From contig OY969576.1 in assembly GCA_963701245.1 (NCBI GenBank), forward strand, positions 1,488,001-1,552,000: DNA of 64,000 bases. Direction: 5' to 3'. The DNA is from CAWCCP01 sp963701245. Its GTDB lineage: Bacteria > Patescibacteriota > Saccharimonadia > Saccharimonadales > UBA4665. The translations under genes and the position numbers were made by a program. This document shows, one piece after another, positions 1 to 9,337 of the stretch (position 1 is its first letter; every line of letters begins with the position of its first letter). The notes beneath the pieces were generated by a model. That model saw nothing but the letters and a program-made list of their open reading frames with translations, did not search any database and was not told where the DNA came from.

Positions 1-890
1 TGATCTGTAATGAGAAAATTATTCTCACCGATTCGGCCTTGAATATCCTTCAAAATAAAGGGTAGCCCTAATCGTTTAGTGAGCGTCTTGAAGGATTTTT
101 CAAGTTGATCGCTGCCAAGAAAAATAGATCGCGGAATTGGTATGTTCTGGTCCGCCAAAACACAATATTGGTAAAGTTTATTGTCAACAGGATAGACTGC
201 TGCAGCGTCAAGAAACGGAACGTTTCGCTTCCGTAAATACTTTGTGACTGCCGACGCAATCACCATATTTATCGTTTTAAAATACACCAGATCAAATTCG
301 GCAATATCTCTGCCATTTTCGCCCAGACTGATATGATTCGTGTCTCCACCGATATCAAAGTAGAGTTCATCGAACGCAACATACGTAAAACGAAGTTTTG
401 GGTTATAACGTTCAATATTCCTCACAAAAGCCTCATTGACCTTAGAGTGCCTGATAGAAATCATCAGAATGTCTAGTGATTTTTTAGTTTGATTCTGCGA
501 CACATCTATGAGAAATTTACCGCTTAAGGTGTGCCGTCCGATTAAGACCGGATATCTATTATATTCGCGGTTAGCAAGCGTAAAGGTAGTTCGAAGAGTT
601 CGGCCGCCAATAGTAACTTTTAACTTCACTTTAAACCGCAACTCCGACTGACCAAAGGAGTTCTTTACTTTAATAACTTTATAGTCGTTAGTTGTAATGC
701 GACCGCCAGTAAAATAAGCAGAACTTTTATCAAATAATACAAACGATAACTCGCCTTCGATTTCGGATATTTGACTTGCCCAAATAGCCGAATTATCAGC
801 TCCAGTATCGATTTTTGCAGGCACATAGCTCTCCGAATAATCTGGGAATTGTACTGATTCAATCGTACCGAGTTGGGCGAGTTGTTTCAT
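1..890 (-). CDS. Retropepsin-like / RimK-type ATP-grasp fusion protein, C-terminus outside window
   Basis: This reading frame opens at ATG 888-890 and is still open at the left edge, so about 296 codons are visible. The N-terminal ~150 residues form a retropepsin-like aspartic protease domain of the RimB / 'ATP-dependent zinc protease' type, with the catalytic signature KIDTGADNSA at residues 26-35 and IGRHTL near residue 118. After about residue 140 the sequence matches the start of a RimK-type ATP-grasp ligase (SLDILMIS, then LPFILKDIQGRIGENNFL at the edge, containing an ATP-binding lysine). In known families these occur as neighbours or fusions: RimK adds amino acids such as glutamate to a protein tail and the protease partner processes it. 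The substrate here is unknown. It is transcribed away from the dnaJ block from its own promoter. Confidence 0.85.
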   Translation of the reverse strand, partial: MKQLAQLGTIESVQFPDYSESYVPAKIDTGADNSAIWASQISEIEGELSFVLFDKSSAYFTGGRITTNDYKVIKVKNSFGQSELRFKVKLKVTIGGRTLRTTFTLANREYNRYPVLIGRHTLSGKFLIDVSQNQTKKSLDILMISIRHSKVNEAFVRNIERYNPKLRFTYVAFDELYFDIGGDTNHISLGENGRDIAEFDLVYFKTINMVIASAVTKYLRKRNVPFLDAAAVYPVDNKLYQYCVLADQNIPIPRSIFLGSDQLEKSFKTLTKRLGLPFILKDIQGRIGENNFLITD

Positions 891-919
891 GATAGTGTAG
901 TTATGAAGTAGAGGAGTAT

Positions 920-947
920 ATTATACACTGAATATTAAAATTTGCAA
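920..947 (-). promoter_or_regulatory. Promoter of the retropepsin/RimK gene
   Basis: On the minus strand a TTGCAA -35 box (942-947) is followed by 16 bases and a perfect TATAAT -10 box (920-925). The start codon lies about 30 bases downstream and has no clear Shine-Dalgarno sequence. Confidence 0.55.
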
Positions 948-971
948 GATACCTTGAGCGACATCATTCGC

Positions 972-1088
972 TTAGTGATGCGCATGTCCTACTCGCAAAT
1001 AAACCAAGTATACAATCGCAACCACTATAACTACTATTGCAATAAGCAGGGGTATAAATCCGGACTGATTGAGCGGCGTTCGCTTCAC
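972..1088 (-). CDS. Small single-pass membrane peptide, 38 aa
   Basis: A short frame starting at GTG 1086-1088 encodes 38 residues. A polar start (KRTPLNQSG) is followed by a 19-residue hydrophobic helix (about residues 11-29) and a basic, His-rich tail (YLRVGHAHH). It lies about 70 bases downstream of dnaJ on the same strand and could be the last gene of that operon. No good ribosome-binding site is seen before GTG, and an in-frame stop precedes it by about 50 bases, so the start is uncertain. The composition is far from random and the layout is typical of tiny CPR membrane proteins. Function unknown. Confidence 0.4.
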   Translation of the reverse strand: MKRTPLNQSGFIPLLIAIVVIVVAIVYLVYLRVGHAHH

Positions 1089-1155
1089 GTAAGCACTATT
1101 ATTGATCGATCGTATTGAAATCGCAATAACTCAACTACTAAATTAGTAATCTAGC

Positions 1156-2253
1156 TTAGAACAAGCCGTGTTTTTTTGGTTGATTCTTGAATTCTTCGAG
1201 TAATTGCTGCTGGTGCTTGCTTAATTTCGTCGGTGTTTCAACGACAACGGTCACAATATGCGCGCCTCTTGTGCCACCTCGTAAATGTGGCACTCCGTGA
1301 CCGCTCAGTTTAAAGTCCGATCCGGATTGGGTGCCAGACGGAATTTTCATTCTCACTTGACCATCTACAGTAGCAACATCTATCTCAATTCCTAATGCGG
1401 CATCTACCATGTCAACGCGCTCGACACTGAGTATGAGATCTCCTTCACGAGTGAACTTTTTGTGTGGCTTCACCCGGACATTCACATATAAATCACCCTT
1501 TGGACCATTAGCGACAGCTTCGCCGTGTTCACGCAAGCGTATCGTTGCACCATCGTCGATACCAGCCGGGATTTTCAAGTCAATCGATTGGCGTTTGGTT
1601 TGAGTGCCTTTACCGTGACAGACTGAACAGACTTTTTCCGGGATTTTACCTCGGCCGTGACATTTTGGACAAATGCTTGCCTGCTGAATATTGCCAAAGA
1701 TGGTTCGAGTTACCGTCATAACTTGTCCAGAGCCCTGACACTGATCACAAGTTTTTAACTCATAACCAGGTTCTACCGTAGTCCCTTTACAATGCTCACA
1801 TGTATCTTCTAGATTTAATTGGATAGAAACTTCAGTACCAAAGACTGCTTGTTCAAAATCTATTTCAACCCGAGCCTCAACATCTCTACCTCTCGCCTGC
1901 CTTGGTCTGCCACTCTGTGATGCGCCACCAAAAAAACTACTGAAAATATCACCTAGCCCAAGATCACCAAAATCGAAGTGCATTTCTTGACCTTGCCCAC
2001 CAAATCCTCCAAACGGGTTGCCACCTCCCCCGTTGCCACCTACACCAGCATGGCCGAATTGATCATACCGTTTGCGTTTACCTTCGTCTTTAAGCACTTC
2101 ATAGGCTTCATTAATTTCTTTAAATTTCGCTTCATCGCCGCCACGGTCAGGGTGATGTTCTACAGCTGCTCTGCGAAACGCTTTTTTAATTTCATCGGCG
2201 CTCGCGTCTTTATTTACACTTAAGACTTCGTAATAGTCACGCTTCGTAGTCAT
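1156..2253 (-). CDS. dnaJ: Chaperone protein DnaJ
   Basis: This is the Hsp40 co-chaperone that stimulates DnaK ATP hydrolysis and delivers unfolded clients. The order of parts is classic: an N-terminal J domain with the HPD motif (EHHPDRGGD, residues about 33-41), a Gly/Phe-rich linker (about 70-110), and four zinc-binding Cys pairs (CEHC, CDQC, CPKC, CSVC). Two C-terminal substrate-binding domains follow. At 365 aa it is of normal length. The first zinc repeat reads CEHCKGTT instead of CxxCxGxG. It is the last large gene of the hrcA-grpE-dnaK-orf-dnaJ operon, and its ATG overlaps the stop codon of the preceding small gene (TAATG), indicating translational coupling. Confidence 0.97.
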   Translation of the reverse strand: MTTKRDYYEVLSVNKDASADEIKKAFRRAAVEHHPDRGGDEAKFKEINEAYEVLKDEGKRKRYDQFGHAGVGGNGGGGNPFGGFGGQGQEMHFDFGDLGLGDIFSSFFGGASQSGRPRQARGRDVEARVEIDFEQAVFGTEVSIQLNLEDTCEHCKGTTVEPGYELKTCDQCQGSGQVMTVTRTIFGNIQQASICPKCHGRGKIPEKVCSVCHGKGTQTKRQSIDLKIPAGIDDGATIRLREHGEAVANGPKGDLYVNVRVKPHKKFTREGDLILSVERVDMVDAALGIEIDVATVDGQVRMKIPSGTQSGSDFKLSGHGVPHLRGGTRGAHIVTVVVETPTKLSKHQQQLLEEFKNQPKKHGLF

Positions 2254-2495
2254 TACGCATCCCTCCTACTTCCATAAATTGTATGGCCGCTACTACCGTG
2301 CAGGCCGCTTCGACTGTAAGTTCGGGACATGATTGAGTAACGCCTATACTTTTCAGCTATCTGGCCATTCACAAAGCTACCGAGTTGAGTAAACAAGTCA
2401 GCTACTCGACCAACAAAGTTTGGAAGATCAAATAGCTGCATGACGTCATCACCGTGGTTCAATAATACTTCTGTTCCTGTACTGCTCATTGTCAT
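2253..2495 (-). CDS. Small hypothetical protein between dnaK and dnaJ, 80 aa
   Basis: This 80-residue frame sits between dnaK and dnaJ, and its TAA shares a base with the dnaJ ATG (TAATG). That tight coupling is the best evidence that it is a real gene. The middle (LFDLPNFVGRVADLFTQLGSFVNGQIAEKYRRY) looks like an amphipathic helical segment, and the C-terminus is rich in Ser, Gly and Arg. No membrane helix or known domain is recognised. Either MTMSST or the internal MSST could be the start; only a weak GGTAG lies upstream. By position it may take part in chaperone function or regulation, which is inference only. Confidence 0.6.
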   Translation of the reverse strand: MTMSSTGTEVLLNHGDDVMQLFDLPNFVGRVADLFTQLGSFVNGQIAEKYRRYSIMSRTYSRSGLHGSSGHTIYGSRRDA

Positions 2496-2604
2496 ATTCT
2501 ACCAGTAACTATCTATAAATTAAGAAGCAACAATGTTTTAGAATGCTTCAATGATGCAGCGAAATTCGACTTCAGAAATGTATTGGCCGCGGTTTAAATT
2601 GGAT

Positions 2605-4521
2605 TTAGTCTTTCTTGTCATCAACAACTTCTCCCTCAATTGGCTCATCTTTGGATGTGTTGTCAGTTTCTTCAGCATCAGGTTGGTCAGCCGGTTTCTC
2701 TTCAGTTTTCGCTTGCTCGTACATTTTTGCGCCGATAGGCATTAATTTGTCATTCAATTCCTTTGCGGCTGTTTCTAGAGCATCTTTATCAGCTTTTTCA
2801 TCAGCAACTATTTTTTTGGCCGCTTTGATGGCTTCAGTCAATGTTTTCTTATCGTCGTCGCTCACTTTATCGGCATTATCTTTCTGTAGCTTCTCGGCTT
2901 GGTAGACCGCTCCATCCAGTAAATTACGGGCTTCGACGAGTTCTTTTTTGACCTTGTCCTCTTCAGCGTGCGACTCAGCTTCCTTAGCCATTTTTTCTAC
3001 TTCTGATTTGTCCAAATTGCCTGATCCACTAATCGTAATGCTCTGCTCTTTGCCGGTGCCTTTATCCTTGGCGGTGACATTTAATATGCCGTTGGCATCA
3101 ATATTAAAGGTAACTTCAATTTGAGGAATCCCACGTGGGGCAGGCGGGATTCCATCAAGTACAAATCGTCCGAGGCTCTTGTTGCCATCTATTATGTCTC
3201 GTTCGCCTTGAGCGACATGAATCTCTACTTGGGGCTGATTATCGGCAGCAGTACTAAAGACTTCAGATTTTGAAGTTGGGATTGTCGTATTACGTTCAAT
3301 TAATTTAGTCATTACGCCACCCATAGTTTCAATACCAAGGCTGAGGGGAGTAACGTCGAGAAGTAAAACATCTTTTACGTCGCCTTGGAGCACACCACCT
3401 TGAATGGCTGCACCAACAGCTACAACTTCGTCAGGGTTTACCCCTTTCATTGGATCTTGTCCGAAGACTTTCTTAACTTTTTCCTGCACAGCCGGCATCC
3501 GTGTCATTCCACCAACCAAGACAACAGCATCAATGTCACTGGCTTTCAATTTGGCATCTTTCAGGGCTTTCTCTGACGGATCAACCGTTTTCTCTATTAG
3601 GTCAGCAACTAAACTTTCCAGTTTGGCACGGGTTAACTTGTGCTCAAAATGTTTGGGTCCTTCAGCATCGGCAGTCAAAAAGGGTAAATTAACATCGACT
3701 TCCTGTGCTGTACTTAATTCAATTTTAGTCTTTTCTGCTTCATCACGTAATCGTTGCATAGCAGCTTTGTCATTCGAGATATCAATACCGTGTTCTTTCT
3801 TGAACTCATCGGCAAAATAATTTACAAGTACGCGGTCAAAATCAGCACCACCTAAGTGGGTATCACCATTCGTACTTTTTACTTCGAAGACTCCATCACC
3901 AAGTTCTAGGATTGAGACGTCAAAGGTGCCACCGCCCAGGTCATAGACGGCAATTTTTTCATCCTTTTTATCGGCCTTATCCAACCCGTACGCTAATGCG
4001 GCCGCGGTTGGTTCATTGATAATCCTTTTGACTTCCAAACCGGCAATTTTTCCGGCATCTTTGGTCGCCTGGCGCTGACTGTCATCAAAGTAAGCCGGTA
4101 CGGTAATTACCGCTTCAGAAACTTTATCGCCTAAGAATGCTTCGGCATCGGCTTTCAATTTCGACAGAATCATGGCACTAATCTCTTCAGGACTGTATTC
4201 CTTATCGCCCATTTTCACTTTCACGCCACTGCCGCTTTTCACAATTTCATAACCCATCAGTTTAAGGTCGCGCTGCACTTCTTTATCATTAAAATTACGG
4301 CCTATAAGTCGCTTAACTTCATAGATCGTATTTTTACTGTTGGTGACTTGTTGTCGACGGGCTACTTGACCAACCAGTCGTTCACCGTTCTTGTTGACCG
4401 CAACGACACTCGGTGTAGTTCGGCTGCCTTCACTGTTTGCAATAATCTCTGGTTTACCAGATTGCATCACAGCCATCGCCGAGTTCGTTGTGCCAAGGTC
4501 GATTCCAATAATTTTTGCCAT
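2605..4521 (-). CDS. dnaK: Chaperone protein DnaK (Hsp70)
   Basis: This is the ATP-dependent Hsp70 chaperone. The nucleotide-binding domain begins with the phosphate-binding [14 protein letters not shown], with further signatures [16 protein letters not shown] ([15 protein letters not shown]) and [13 protein letters not shown]. The linker [16 protein letters not shown] and the substrate-binding domain follow. The helical lid ends in an acidic tail rich in Glu and Asp ([10 protein letters not shown]). Length 638 aa is normal. A strong Shine-Dalgarno sequence (AGAAGGAG) precedes the ATG. The gene has its own CIRCE-overlapped promoter in addition to read-through from hrcA-grpE, so HrcA should repress it directly. 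Confidence 0.98.
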   Translation of the reverse strand: MAKIIGIDLGTTNSAMAVMQSGKPEIIANSEGSRTTPSVVAVNKNGERLVGQVARRQQVTNSKNTIYEVKRLIGRNFNDKEVQRDLKLMGYEIVKSGSGVKVKMGDKEYSPEEISAMILSKLKADAEAFLGDKVSEAVITVPAYFDDSQRQATKDAGKIAGLEVKRIINEPTAAALAYGLDKADKKDEKIAVYDLGGGTFDVSILELGDGVFEVKSTNGDTHLGGADFDRVLVNYFADEFKKEHGIDISNDKAAMQRLRDEAEKTKIELSTAQEVDVNLPFLTADAEGPKHFEHKLTRAKLESLVADLIEKTVDPSEKALKDAKLKASDIDAVVLVGGMTRMPAVQEKVKKVFGQDPMKGVNPDEVVAVGAAIQGGVLQGDVKDVLLLDVTPLSLGIETMGGVMTKLIERNTTIPTSKSEVFSTAADNQPQVEIHVAQGERDIIDGNKSLGRFVLDGIPPAPRGIPQIEVTFNIDANGILNVTAKDKGTGKEQSITISGSGNLDKSEVEKMAKEAESHAEEDKVKKELVEARNLLDGAVYQAEKLQKDNADKVSDDDKKTLTEAIKAAKKIVADEKADKDALETAAKELNDKLMPIGAKMYEQAKTEEKPADQPDAEETDNTSKDEPIEGEVVDDKKD

Positions 4522-4608
4522 TCGTTTGTTCTCCTTCTAGTAATTGTATTGGGGTTCAGTATCTACGAATTACCCCTTGTAGTTACTGAAATAGTAATCG
4601 TACTTGTT

Positions 4609-4637
4609 AGTGTAGAAAATTAGCACTCAATAGTCAA
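4609..4637 (-). promoter_or_regulatory. dnaK promoter
   Basis: On the minus strand TTGACT (4632-4637) and TACACT (4609-4614) are separated by 17 bases. The -35 box lies inside the spacer of the CIRCE element, so HrcA binding would block polymerase. The transcript leader before the dnaK start is about 80 bases long. Confidence 0.75.
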
Positions 4638-4646
4638 GAGTGCTAA
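4620..4646. promoter_or_regulatory. CIRCE operator (HrcA site) upstream of dnaK
   Basis: The sequence is the perfect consensus TTAGCACTC-N9-GAGTGCTAA. It lies between grpE and dnaK and overlaps the dnaK promoter. CIRCE is the known binding site of the heat-shock repressor HrcA, which is encoded in the same operon. Confidence 0.95.
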
Positions 4647-4665
4647 GTGTTGTATTTTTAATAAT

Positions 4666-5208
4666 TTACCCGTCCTTGTCTTCAGCTTCAAGTCTGACGC
4701 GCACCATGGCATGTCGAATGACATCGTCACCAACTCGGTAACCGGCCTGCAGTTCTTCACTCACTATCTCTCTGGTCCCCCCATCCCCTTCTTCCATGCT
4801 TACCGCTTCATGGTACTTTGGATCAAAAGGCTCCCCAACGGTCAGAATACGAGCGACCCCAATATCGGTAAGGGTTTTTTCGAATTGTTTTACCAGTCCA
4901 CGCACTCCGACGGTGTATTCTACGTAGGTGACGAGTGCTTTTTGCAATGATTCTACAGTTTCGTCAGGCTTTGTACTTGGTTCATGTTTGAGTGCTCGTT
5001 CGAAATTGTCGATAACTGGTAAAAGATCCCGAACGACATTTGCTTTTACGAGCACACGTAAATTGGCAAGTTGTTCTTCATGCTGGCGGCGGCTATTGAT
5101 GGCATCGGCACGTTCACGCTGCAATGCGTCAGTTAGTGCGAGAATTTGAGCGGCTTGATCGTCATCAGAAGCTTGTTCACTTTTTTTTGATTTGTCGGAT
5201 TTTGTCAT
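4666..5208 (-). CDS. grpE: Nucleotide exchange factor GrpE
   Basis: GrpE releases ADP from DnaK so that the chaperone cycle can continue. The N-terminus is a polar coiled-coil (about residues 1-60). It is followed by the typical helix VRDLLPVIDNFERAL (about 60-74) and the C-terminal beta-domain (GVARILTVGEPFDPKYHEAV, then GYRVGDDVIRHAMVRV). At 180 aa it is of normal size. Its ATG overlaps the stop of hrcA by four bases (ATGA), so the two are translationally coupled. Confidence 0.96.
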   Translation of the reverse strand: MTKSDKSKKSEQASDDDQAAQILALTDALQRERADAINSRRQHEEQLANLRVLVKANVVRDLLPVIDNFERALKHEPSTKPDETVESLQKALVTYVEYTVGVRGLVKQFEKTLTDIGVARILTVGEPFDPKYHEAVSMEEGDGGTREIVSEELQAGYRVGDDVIRHAMVRVRLEAEDKDG

Positions 5209-5906
5209 AATACTTCCTCTAATTCTTGTCCTGCTCGGCGGACTAATAACATTACATCTCGATAGCTTTGTCTTGTCGGACCAAGCGTCCCAATATAGCT
5301 ATGATCACTGAATGGACTTCGGAAGCGGCTGATGATTAGACTACAGCCAGCCGATCGTCCAATTGGGTTTTCTGAACCGATGTAGACGCTCAACGGTTCA
5401 TTTGGTGCAGCTTCTCGTAACCACGGCTCCAAATTATCTAACAGGCTCGCAACTTGCTGTACTTGCAGTCCGTTAATAAATTCCGGTTGGCCGAACAGAT
5501 TCGATAAGCCACTCATGTATAACTGATTACCGATGGTTGCGACAGCCAGGTTTTGGGTTAATTGAACAAGGGTGTCTACGGCATTTCGGATTGTATATTC
5601 AGGTACTCCTCCCATTTGTACTCTTGTCGCCAGAGCTCGTTCAGCTCTTCGTTCCGGCGCGGTTTCATGGGGACTATTTATAATTTCATTGACGTAGAAT
5701 CGATACCCTTTATCGGTCGGCACACGTCCGGCACTGGTGTGTGGCTGCATAATAAAACCAAATCGCTCAAGATCTGCCATTTCGGCTCGGATGGTGGCTG
5801 AACTTACATGAAATACACGAGCCAGCAAACTTGAACCGACTGGACTAGCCACCTCGGCATACTGTTCGACAATAGCACTCAAAATCTTCTGTTGACGATC
5901 TGTCAT
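5205..5906 (-). CDS. hrcA: Heat-inducible transcription repressor HrcA, short form
   Basis: HrcA represses chaperone genes by binding CIRCE. Residues 1-75 form the winged helix typical of the family (VSSATIRAEMADLERFGFI then QPHTSAGRVPTDKGYRFYV). The rest is the GAF-like domain, ending in IGTLGPTRQSYRDVM, which is the usual C-terminal motif. The protein is 233 aa against about 340 aa in most bacteria, and the missing part lies in the central dimerisation/inserted region. A CIRCE site directly upstream implies autoregulation. It is the first gene of the operon. Confidence 0.93.
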   Translation of the reverse strand: MTDRQQKILSAIVEQYAEVASPVGSSLLARVFHVSSATIRAEMADLERFGFIMQPHTSAGRVPTDKGYRFYVNEIINSPHETAPERRAERALATRVQMGGVPEYTIRNAVDTLVQLTQNLAVATIGNQLYMSGLSNLFGQPEFINGLQVQQVASLLDNLEPWLREAAPNEPLSVYIGSENPIGRSAGCSLIISRFRSPFSDHSYIGTLGPTRQSYRDVMLLVRRAGQELEEVL

Positions 5907-5938
5907 ATTTGCTTCCGACTACTTTAAAACTTTAGAAA

Positions 5939-5968
5939 ATTGTACTCTATTTAGCACTCCTCAGTCAA
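5939..5968 (-). promoter_or_regulatory. hrcA promoter
   Basis: Minus-strand TTGACT (5963-5968) and TACAAT (5939-5944) are separated by 18 bases. The -35 box sits in the CIRCE spacer, the same arrangement as at dnaK. Confidence 0.75.
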
Positions 5969-5977
5969 GAGTGCTAG
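5951..5977. promoter_or_regulatory. CIRCE operator upstream of hrcA
   Basis: TTAGCACTC-N9-GAGTGCTAG matches the CIRCE consensus except for one outer base. It lies between the guanylate-kinase gene and hrcA and overlaps the hrcA promoter. Confidence 0.93.
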
Positions 5978-5981
5978 TATT

Positions 5982-6716
5982 TCAGGCCGTTTCGAGAAAC
6001 GCTCTAGTTGCCAGAAGCAGTCGCTCCGCTAAACCGCGAGCTTGAGCTTGAAGTTCTGTATCAATCGTTTCTAATTTAGCGATTTGATTCACTTGCTCAA
6101 CGGAATGCTCAATAGAATCATTAATAATAAAATGGTAGTAGTTGCGGTTCAAAGCAGTCTCGAACTCCCGACTGGCACTGTCCATGCGACGCTTAAACTC
6201 ACCCTGATCCATCGAGCCACGATGTTCTATTCGGCGCTGCCATTCTTCAAAACTCGGTGGCAAGACAAAAATTGCAATAGTATCTGGTTTATATTTGGTC
6301 GCATTATCAGCCCCCGAAATTTCGGCGTCAGTAATCGCAATCTTCCCCTGCTCAGTCGCTTTTTGTATTTCACGCACACTAATACCCGAAACTTGCTGAT
6401 TATGGATAATGGCAGCTTCCAGAAACTTGCCCTCTTTAATATCATGGAGCATTTCTTCTTCGCTGCGAAACCAATATTCATGTCCGTTTTGTTCGGCAAT
6501 ACCGTCATTGATGCGCGGTTTCCGTGTCGTGTCTGACACGATAAAATAATAATCACCAGATTTTAATAAATCCCAAATGATCGTATTGCGTCCACTAGAT
6601 GTTGGAGCAACTAAAATTACTAACTTAGTTTGAGAAAGCGTATGGAGAGCTTGTTTTGATAAATGATAATCTTGTAAAGCTGAACGAAATTCAGCAATGT
6701 GGACAAGTTCGTTCAT
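5982..6716 (-). CDS. gmk: Guanylate-kinase family protein with altered P-loop
   Basis: The body matches GMP kinase, which phosphorylates GMP/dGMP to GDP. GMP-binding motifs are present (SDTTRKPRINDG, then HEYWFRSEEEM and GKFLEAAIIH). At 244 aa it is a little longer than the usual ~205 aa, with about 28 extra N-terminal residues. The P-loop near residues 37-45 reads APTSSGRNT, where the family has GPSGxGK[SN]T. The catalytic Walker A lysine is therefore an arginine, so activity as a normal kinase is doubtful or relies on the arginine. It lies upstream of hrcA on the same strand, separated by the CIRCE promoter. Confidence 0.85.
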   Translation of the reverse strand: MNELVHIAEFRSALQDYHLSKQALHTLSQTKLVILVAPTSSGRNTIIWDLLKSGDYYFIVSDTTRKPRINDGIAEQNGHEYWFRSEEEMLHDIKEGKFLEAAIIHNQQVSGISVREIQKATEQGKIAITDAEISGADNATKYKPDTIAIFVLPPSFEEWQRRIEHRGSMDQGEFKRRMDSASREFETALNRNYYHFIINDSIEHSVEQVNQIAKLETIDTELQAQARGLAERLLLATRAFLETA

Positions 6717-6795
6717 GGTTTATTTATAGCAGTTTTACAGAGGTAAAACAAGCGATGAAATTTTTTAACGATAGCGGGATTGGAGAATTTTAGAA

Positions 6796-7446
6796 TTAGT
6801 CTTCATAACTGACGTTAGAAAATACTCTCGGTCGCAGTAGCACAAGACGGAAGAAGACGGTAAAAAGGTGCAACGACACAAACATTACAAAAATTGACAA
6901 AAAACCATAGCTAATTCCCTGCAGGCCATGCTCGGAAATCGACGCCAACGCCGAAGCAATACTGTAGGGAAACACATAATGAATAAAGAAGATGAAATAG
7001 AGTATCCAGATAATTATAACGCCTACCCGAATAAGCAAACGCGACACCGCTGAGATCAGAAGTTTTCTCCGATCAACATGCACATATTCAAGTTCATCCT
7101 TCAGCTCAGCAGTATGATATATGGCAGTAAATAAATTAGAGACAAAAATATACACAATTAAGCCAATCAGGCTCCAAAATAATAGTAGCGGTAAATTACC
7201 GATAATAGAATTGGCGGACAGGCTATTATTAACTTTATGATAGGTATCAAGCAGCTGACTCTCCTGGTAACTCAGAAAATCCACTCGAATAGAACTTGAT
7301 TGGTAAAGTGAAATTAATATGACACTAAACGTCAGTAGTAAACTGCATACAAATGCAATACTTCCGCTCAGCCATGATGGCGTGAGAAGCATGCGAATTT
7401 TTTCCGTATCAATATCTATGTTAGTTACGCTCTGTTTGTATTGCAT
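6796..7446 (-). CDS. Hypothetical four-helix membrane protein
   Basis: This 216-residue protein is not recognised. It has four likely membrane helices (about residues 27-48, 84-108, 138-160 and 178-203). A polar stretch of about 35 residues separates helices 1 and 2, and a charged loop (ELKDELEYVHVDRRK) separates helices 2 and 3. There is no signal peptide or catalytic motif. It lies between lepA and the guanylate-kinase gene on the same strand. A transport or envelope role is possible but not shown. Confidence 0.7.
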   Translation of the reverse strand: MQYKQSVTNIDIDTEKIRMLLTPSWLSGSIAFVCSLLLTFSVILISLYQSSSIRVDFLSYQESQLLDTYHKVNNSLSANSIIGNLPLLLFWSLIGLIVYIFVSNLFTAIYHTAELKDELEYVHVDRRKLLISAVSRLLIRVGVIIIWILYFIFFIHYVFPYSIASALASISEHGLQGISYGFLSIFVMFVSLHLFTVFFRLVLLRPRVFSNVSYED

Positions 7447-7508
7447 TGTTCACCACTCACTATCTATTGTATAGCATGGATGAACTGACATAAAAAAGTT
7501 TATAAATT

Positions 7509-9287
7509 CTAATCACGCTTGAGCATAACAGTAAAGGCTTCAGCTGGAATATCAACCTTACCAAATCGCTTCATGCGCTTCTTTCCCTTCGCTTGTTTCG
7601 CCAAGACTTTCTTCTTACGACTCACATCCCCGCCATATAATCCAATTGTTACATCTTTCCGATAGGCACTAATATCTTCTCGGGCAATAAACCGAGCACC
7701 GATAGCTGCTTGTAACGATACTTGAAAATTTTGCCGCGGTATTACTTGTTTTAATTTCTGAACCGTTTCACGACCCAGTCGATCAGCTTCACTGCGATGA
7801 ACCATTATACTAAGCGCACCAACGATTTCTCCGGCGACATAAAAGTCGAGACATACTAAATCTTCAGCACGATAACCTGCCAGTTCGTAATTAAATGAGC
7901 CGTAACCACTGGTGAGACTTTTCAGCTGATCGTAAAAATCCGTTAACAAATTGGCAAGCGGTGCTTCAAAACTTACGAGTGCACGGTCTTCTACGTAGCT
8001 TAAATTCGTTTGTAAACCTCGTTTGGCGGATATGAGACGTATAACTGCTCCGACATACTCTTTTGGCACGACAATTTCACCCTGTATCCACGGTTCGCGA
8101 ATTTCACTGATTTTCGTCGGATCAGGCAACTCAGCTGCACTTTTGATATCCAATTCTTCGCCGCTGACTAGGGTTATCTGATAATCGGTCGATGGATTGG
8201 TGATGACTAGCTCAAGGTCATATTCACGCTCCAATCGTTCACGAATTATATCCATATGCAACAATCCGAGAAAGCCGATTCGTACGCCGTAGCCTAAAAC
8301 CGGTGAATTTTCCGGTGTGAATTGCAGGGCTGAATCACTGAGACTTAATTTTTCAACTGCGTCTTTGAGTTCTTGATAGTACTCATTGCTCTCTGGGAAA
8401 AAACCGGCATACACAAAGGGCTGGACATTTCGATAGCCCGGAAGAGGCTTATCTGCAGGTCTTGCTGACATTGTGATCGTGTCTCCGACCTTAGCCTCAC
8501 GAGTGGACTTTAAGTTAGTGACTATGTAGCCAATTTCACCGGCATCGAGAGTTGTGCCGACAACCATGTCCGGTTTTAGTGCACCGATTTCCAGTGCTAT
8601 GCCACCCGCTCCAGTTGCCATCATTCGTAGTTGCGCACCCGTAGAAAGGGACCCATCAAAAACCCTGACATAGAGTATGACACCCCGATAATCATCATAG
8701 TAACTATCGAAAATAAGTGCTCGGAGTTCAGTCTGATTAGAACCTTTTGGTGCAGGAACATCCTGCACGATGCGCTCCAAAATAGCGTCGACGCCCTGGC
8801 CTGTTTTTGCTGAGATGAGCAGTATATCTGCTTTATCGCAAACGAGCAGGCTGACGATCTCAGCGCAAACAGTGTCGATATCTGCCGCCGGTAAGTCAAT
8901 TTTGTTAAGAACCGGTATGATGGTTAAATCAGCGGCCATGGCAAGATACACATTGGCAAGTGTCTGAGCTTGTATGCCTTGGGTTGCGTCTACTACTAAG
9001 AGTGCACCTTCACAGGCTTCTAGACTACGTGATACTTCGTAGCTAAAATCGACATGCCCCGGTGTATCGATGAGATTCAACTCATATTGCTTATAGATCA
9101 TCCGAACCGGCGCCAGTTTAATGGTGATCCCCTTTTCCCGTTCCAGGTCCATGCGATCAAGCAATTGGGCCTTCATGTCACGTTTTGCAACGGTACCGGT
9201 CAACTCCAACAGGCGGTCTGCCAAGGTAGATTTACCATGGTCAATATGTGCAATTATGCAAAAGTTCCGAATCAAGTCCTGCTTCAT
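7509..9287 (-). CDS. lepA: Elongation factor 4 (LepA)
   Basis: LepA is a ribosome-associated translational GTPase related to EF-G that acts on stalled ribosomes. The G-domain motifs are clear: AHIDHGKST (residues about 13-21), DTPGHVDF, NKID, and SAKTGQGVD. The LepA-specific middle (GLLHMDIIRERLEREYDL) and the C-terminal domain (GLYGGDVSRKKKVLAKQ then GKKRMKRFG) are complete. Length 592 aa is standard. The gene stands alone between the membrane protein and murJ. Confidence 0.98.
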   Translation of the reverse strand: MKQDLIRNFCIIAHIDHGKSTLADRLLELTGTVAKRDMKAQLLDRMDLEREKGITIKLAPVRMIYKQYELNLIDTPGHVDFSYEVSRSLEACEGALLVVDATQGIQAQTLANVYLAMAADLTIIPVLNKIDLPAADIDTVCAEIVSLLVCDKADILLISAKTGQGVDAILERIVQDVPAPKGSNQTELRALIFDSYYDDYRGVILYVRVFDGSLSTGAQLRMMATGAGGIALEIGALKPDMVVGTTLDAGEIGYIVTNLKSTREAKVGDTITMSARPADKPLPGYRNVQPFVYAGFFPESNEYYQELKDAVEKLSLSDSALQFTPENSPVLGYGVRIGFLGLLHMDIIRERLEREYDLELVITNPSTDYQITLVSGEELDIKSAAELPDPTKISEIREPWIQGEIVVPKEYVGAVIRLISAKRGLQTNLSYVEDRALVSFEAPLANLLTDFYDQLKSLTSGYGSFNYELAGYRAEDLVCLDFYVAGEIVGALSIMVHRSEADRLGRETVQKLKQVIPRQNFQVSLQAAIGARFIAREDISAYRKDVTIGLYGGDVSRKKKVLAKQAKGKKRMKRFGKVDIPAEAFTVMLKRD

Positions 9288-9337
9288 GTGCAGACATTAT
9301 AACAGAGGTAGTTCGCAAGACAGTCGGAATCGACTGA

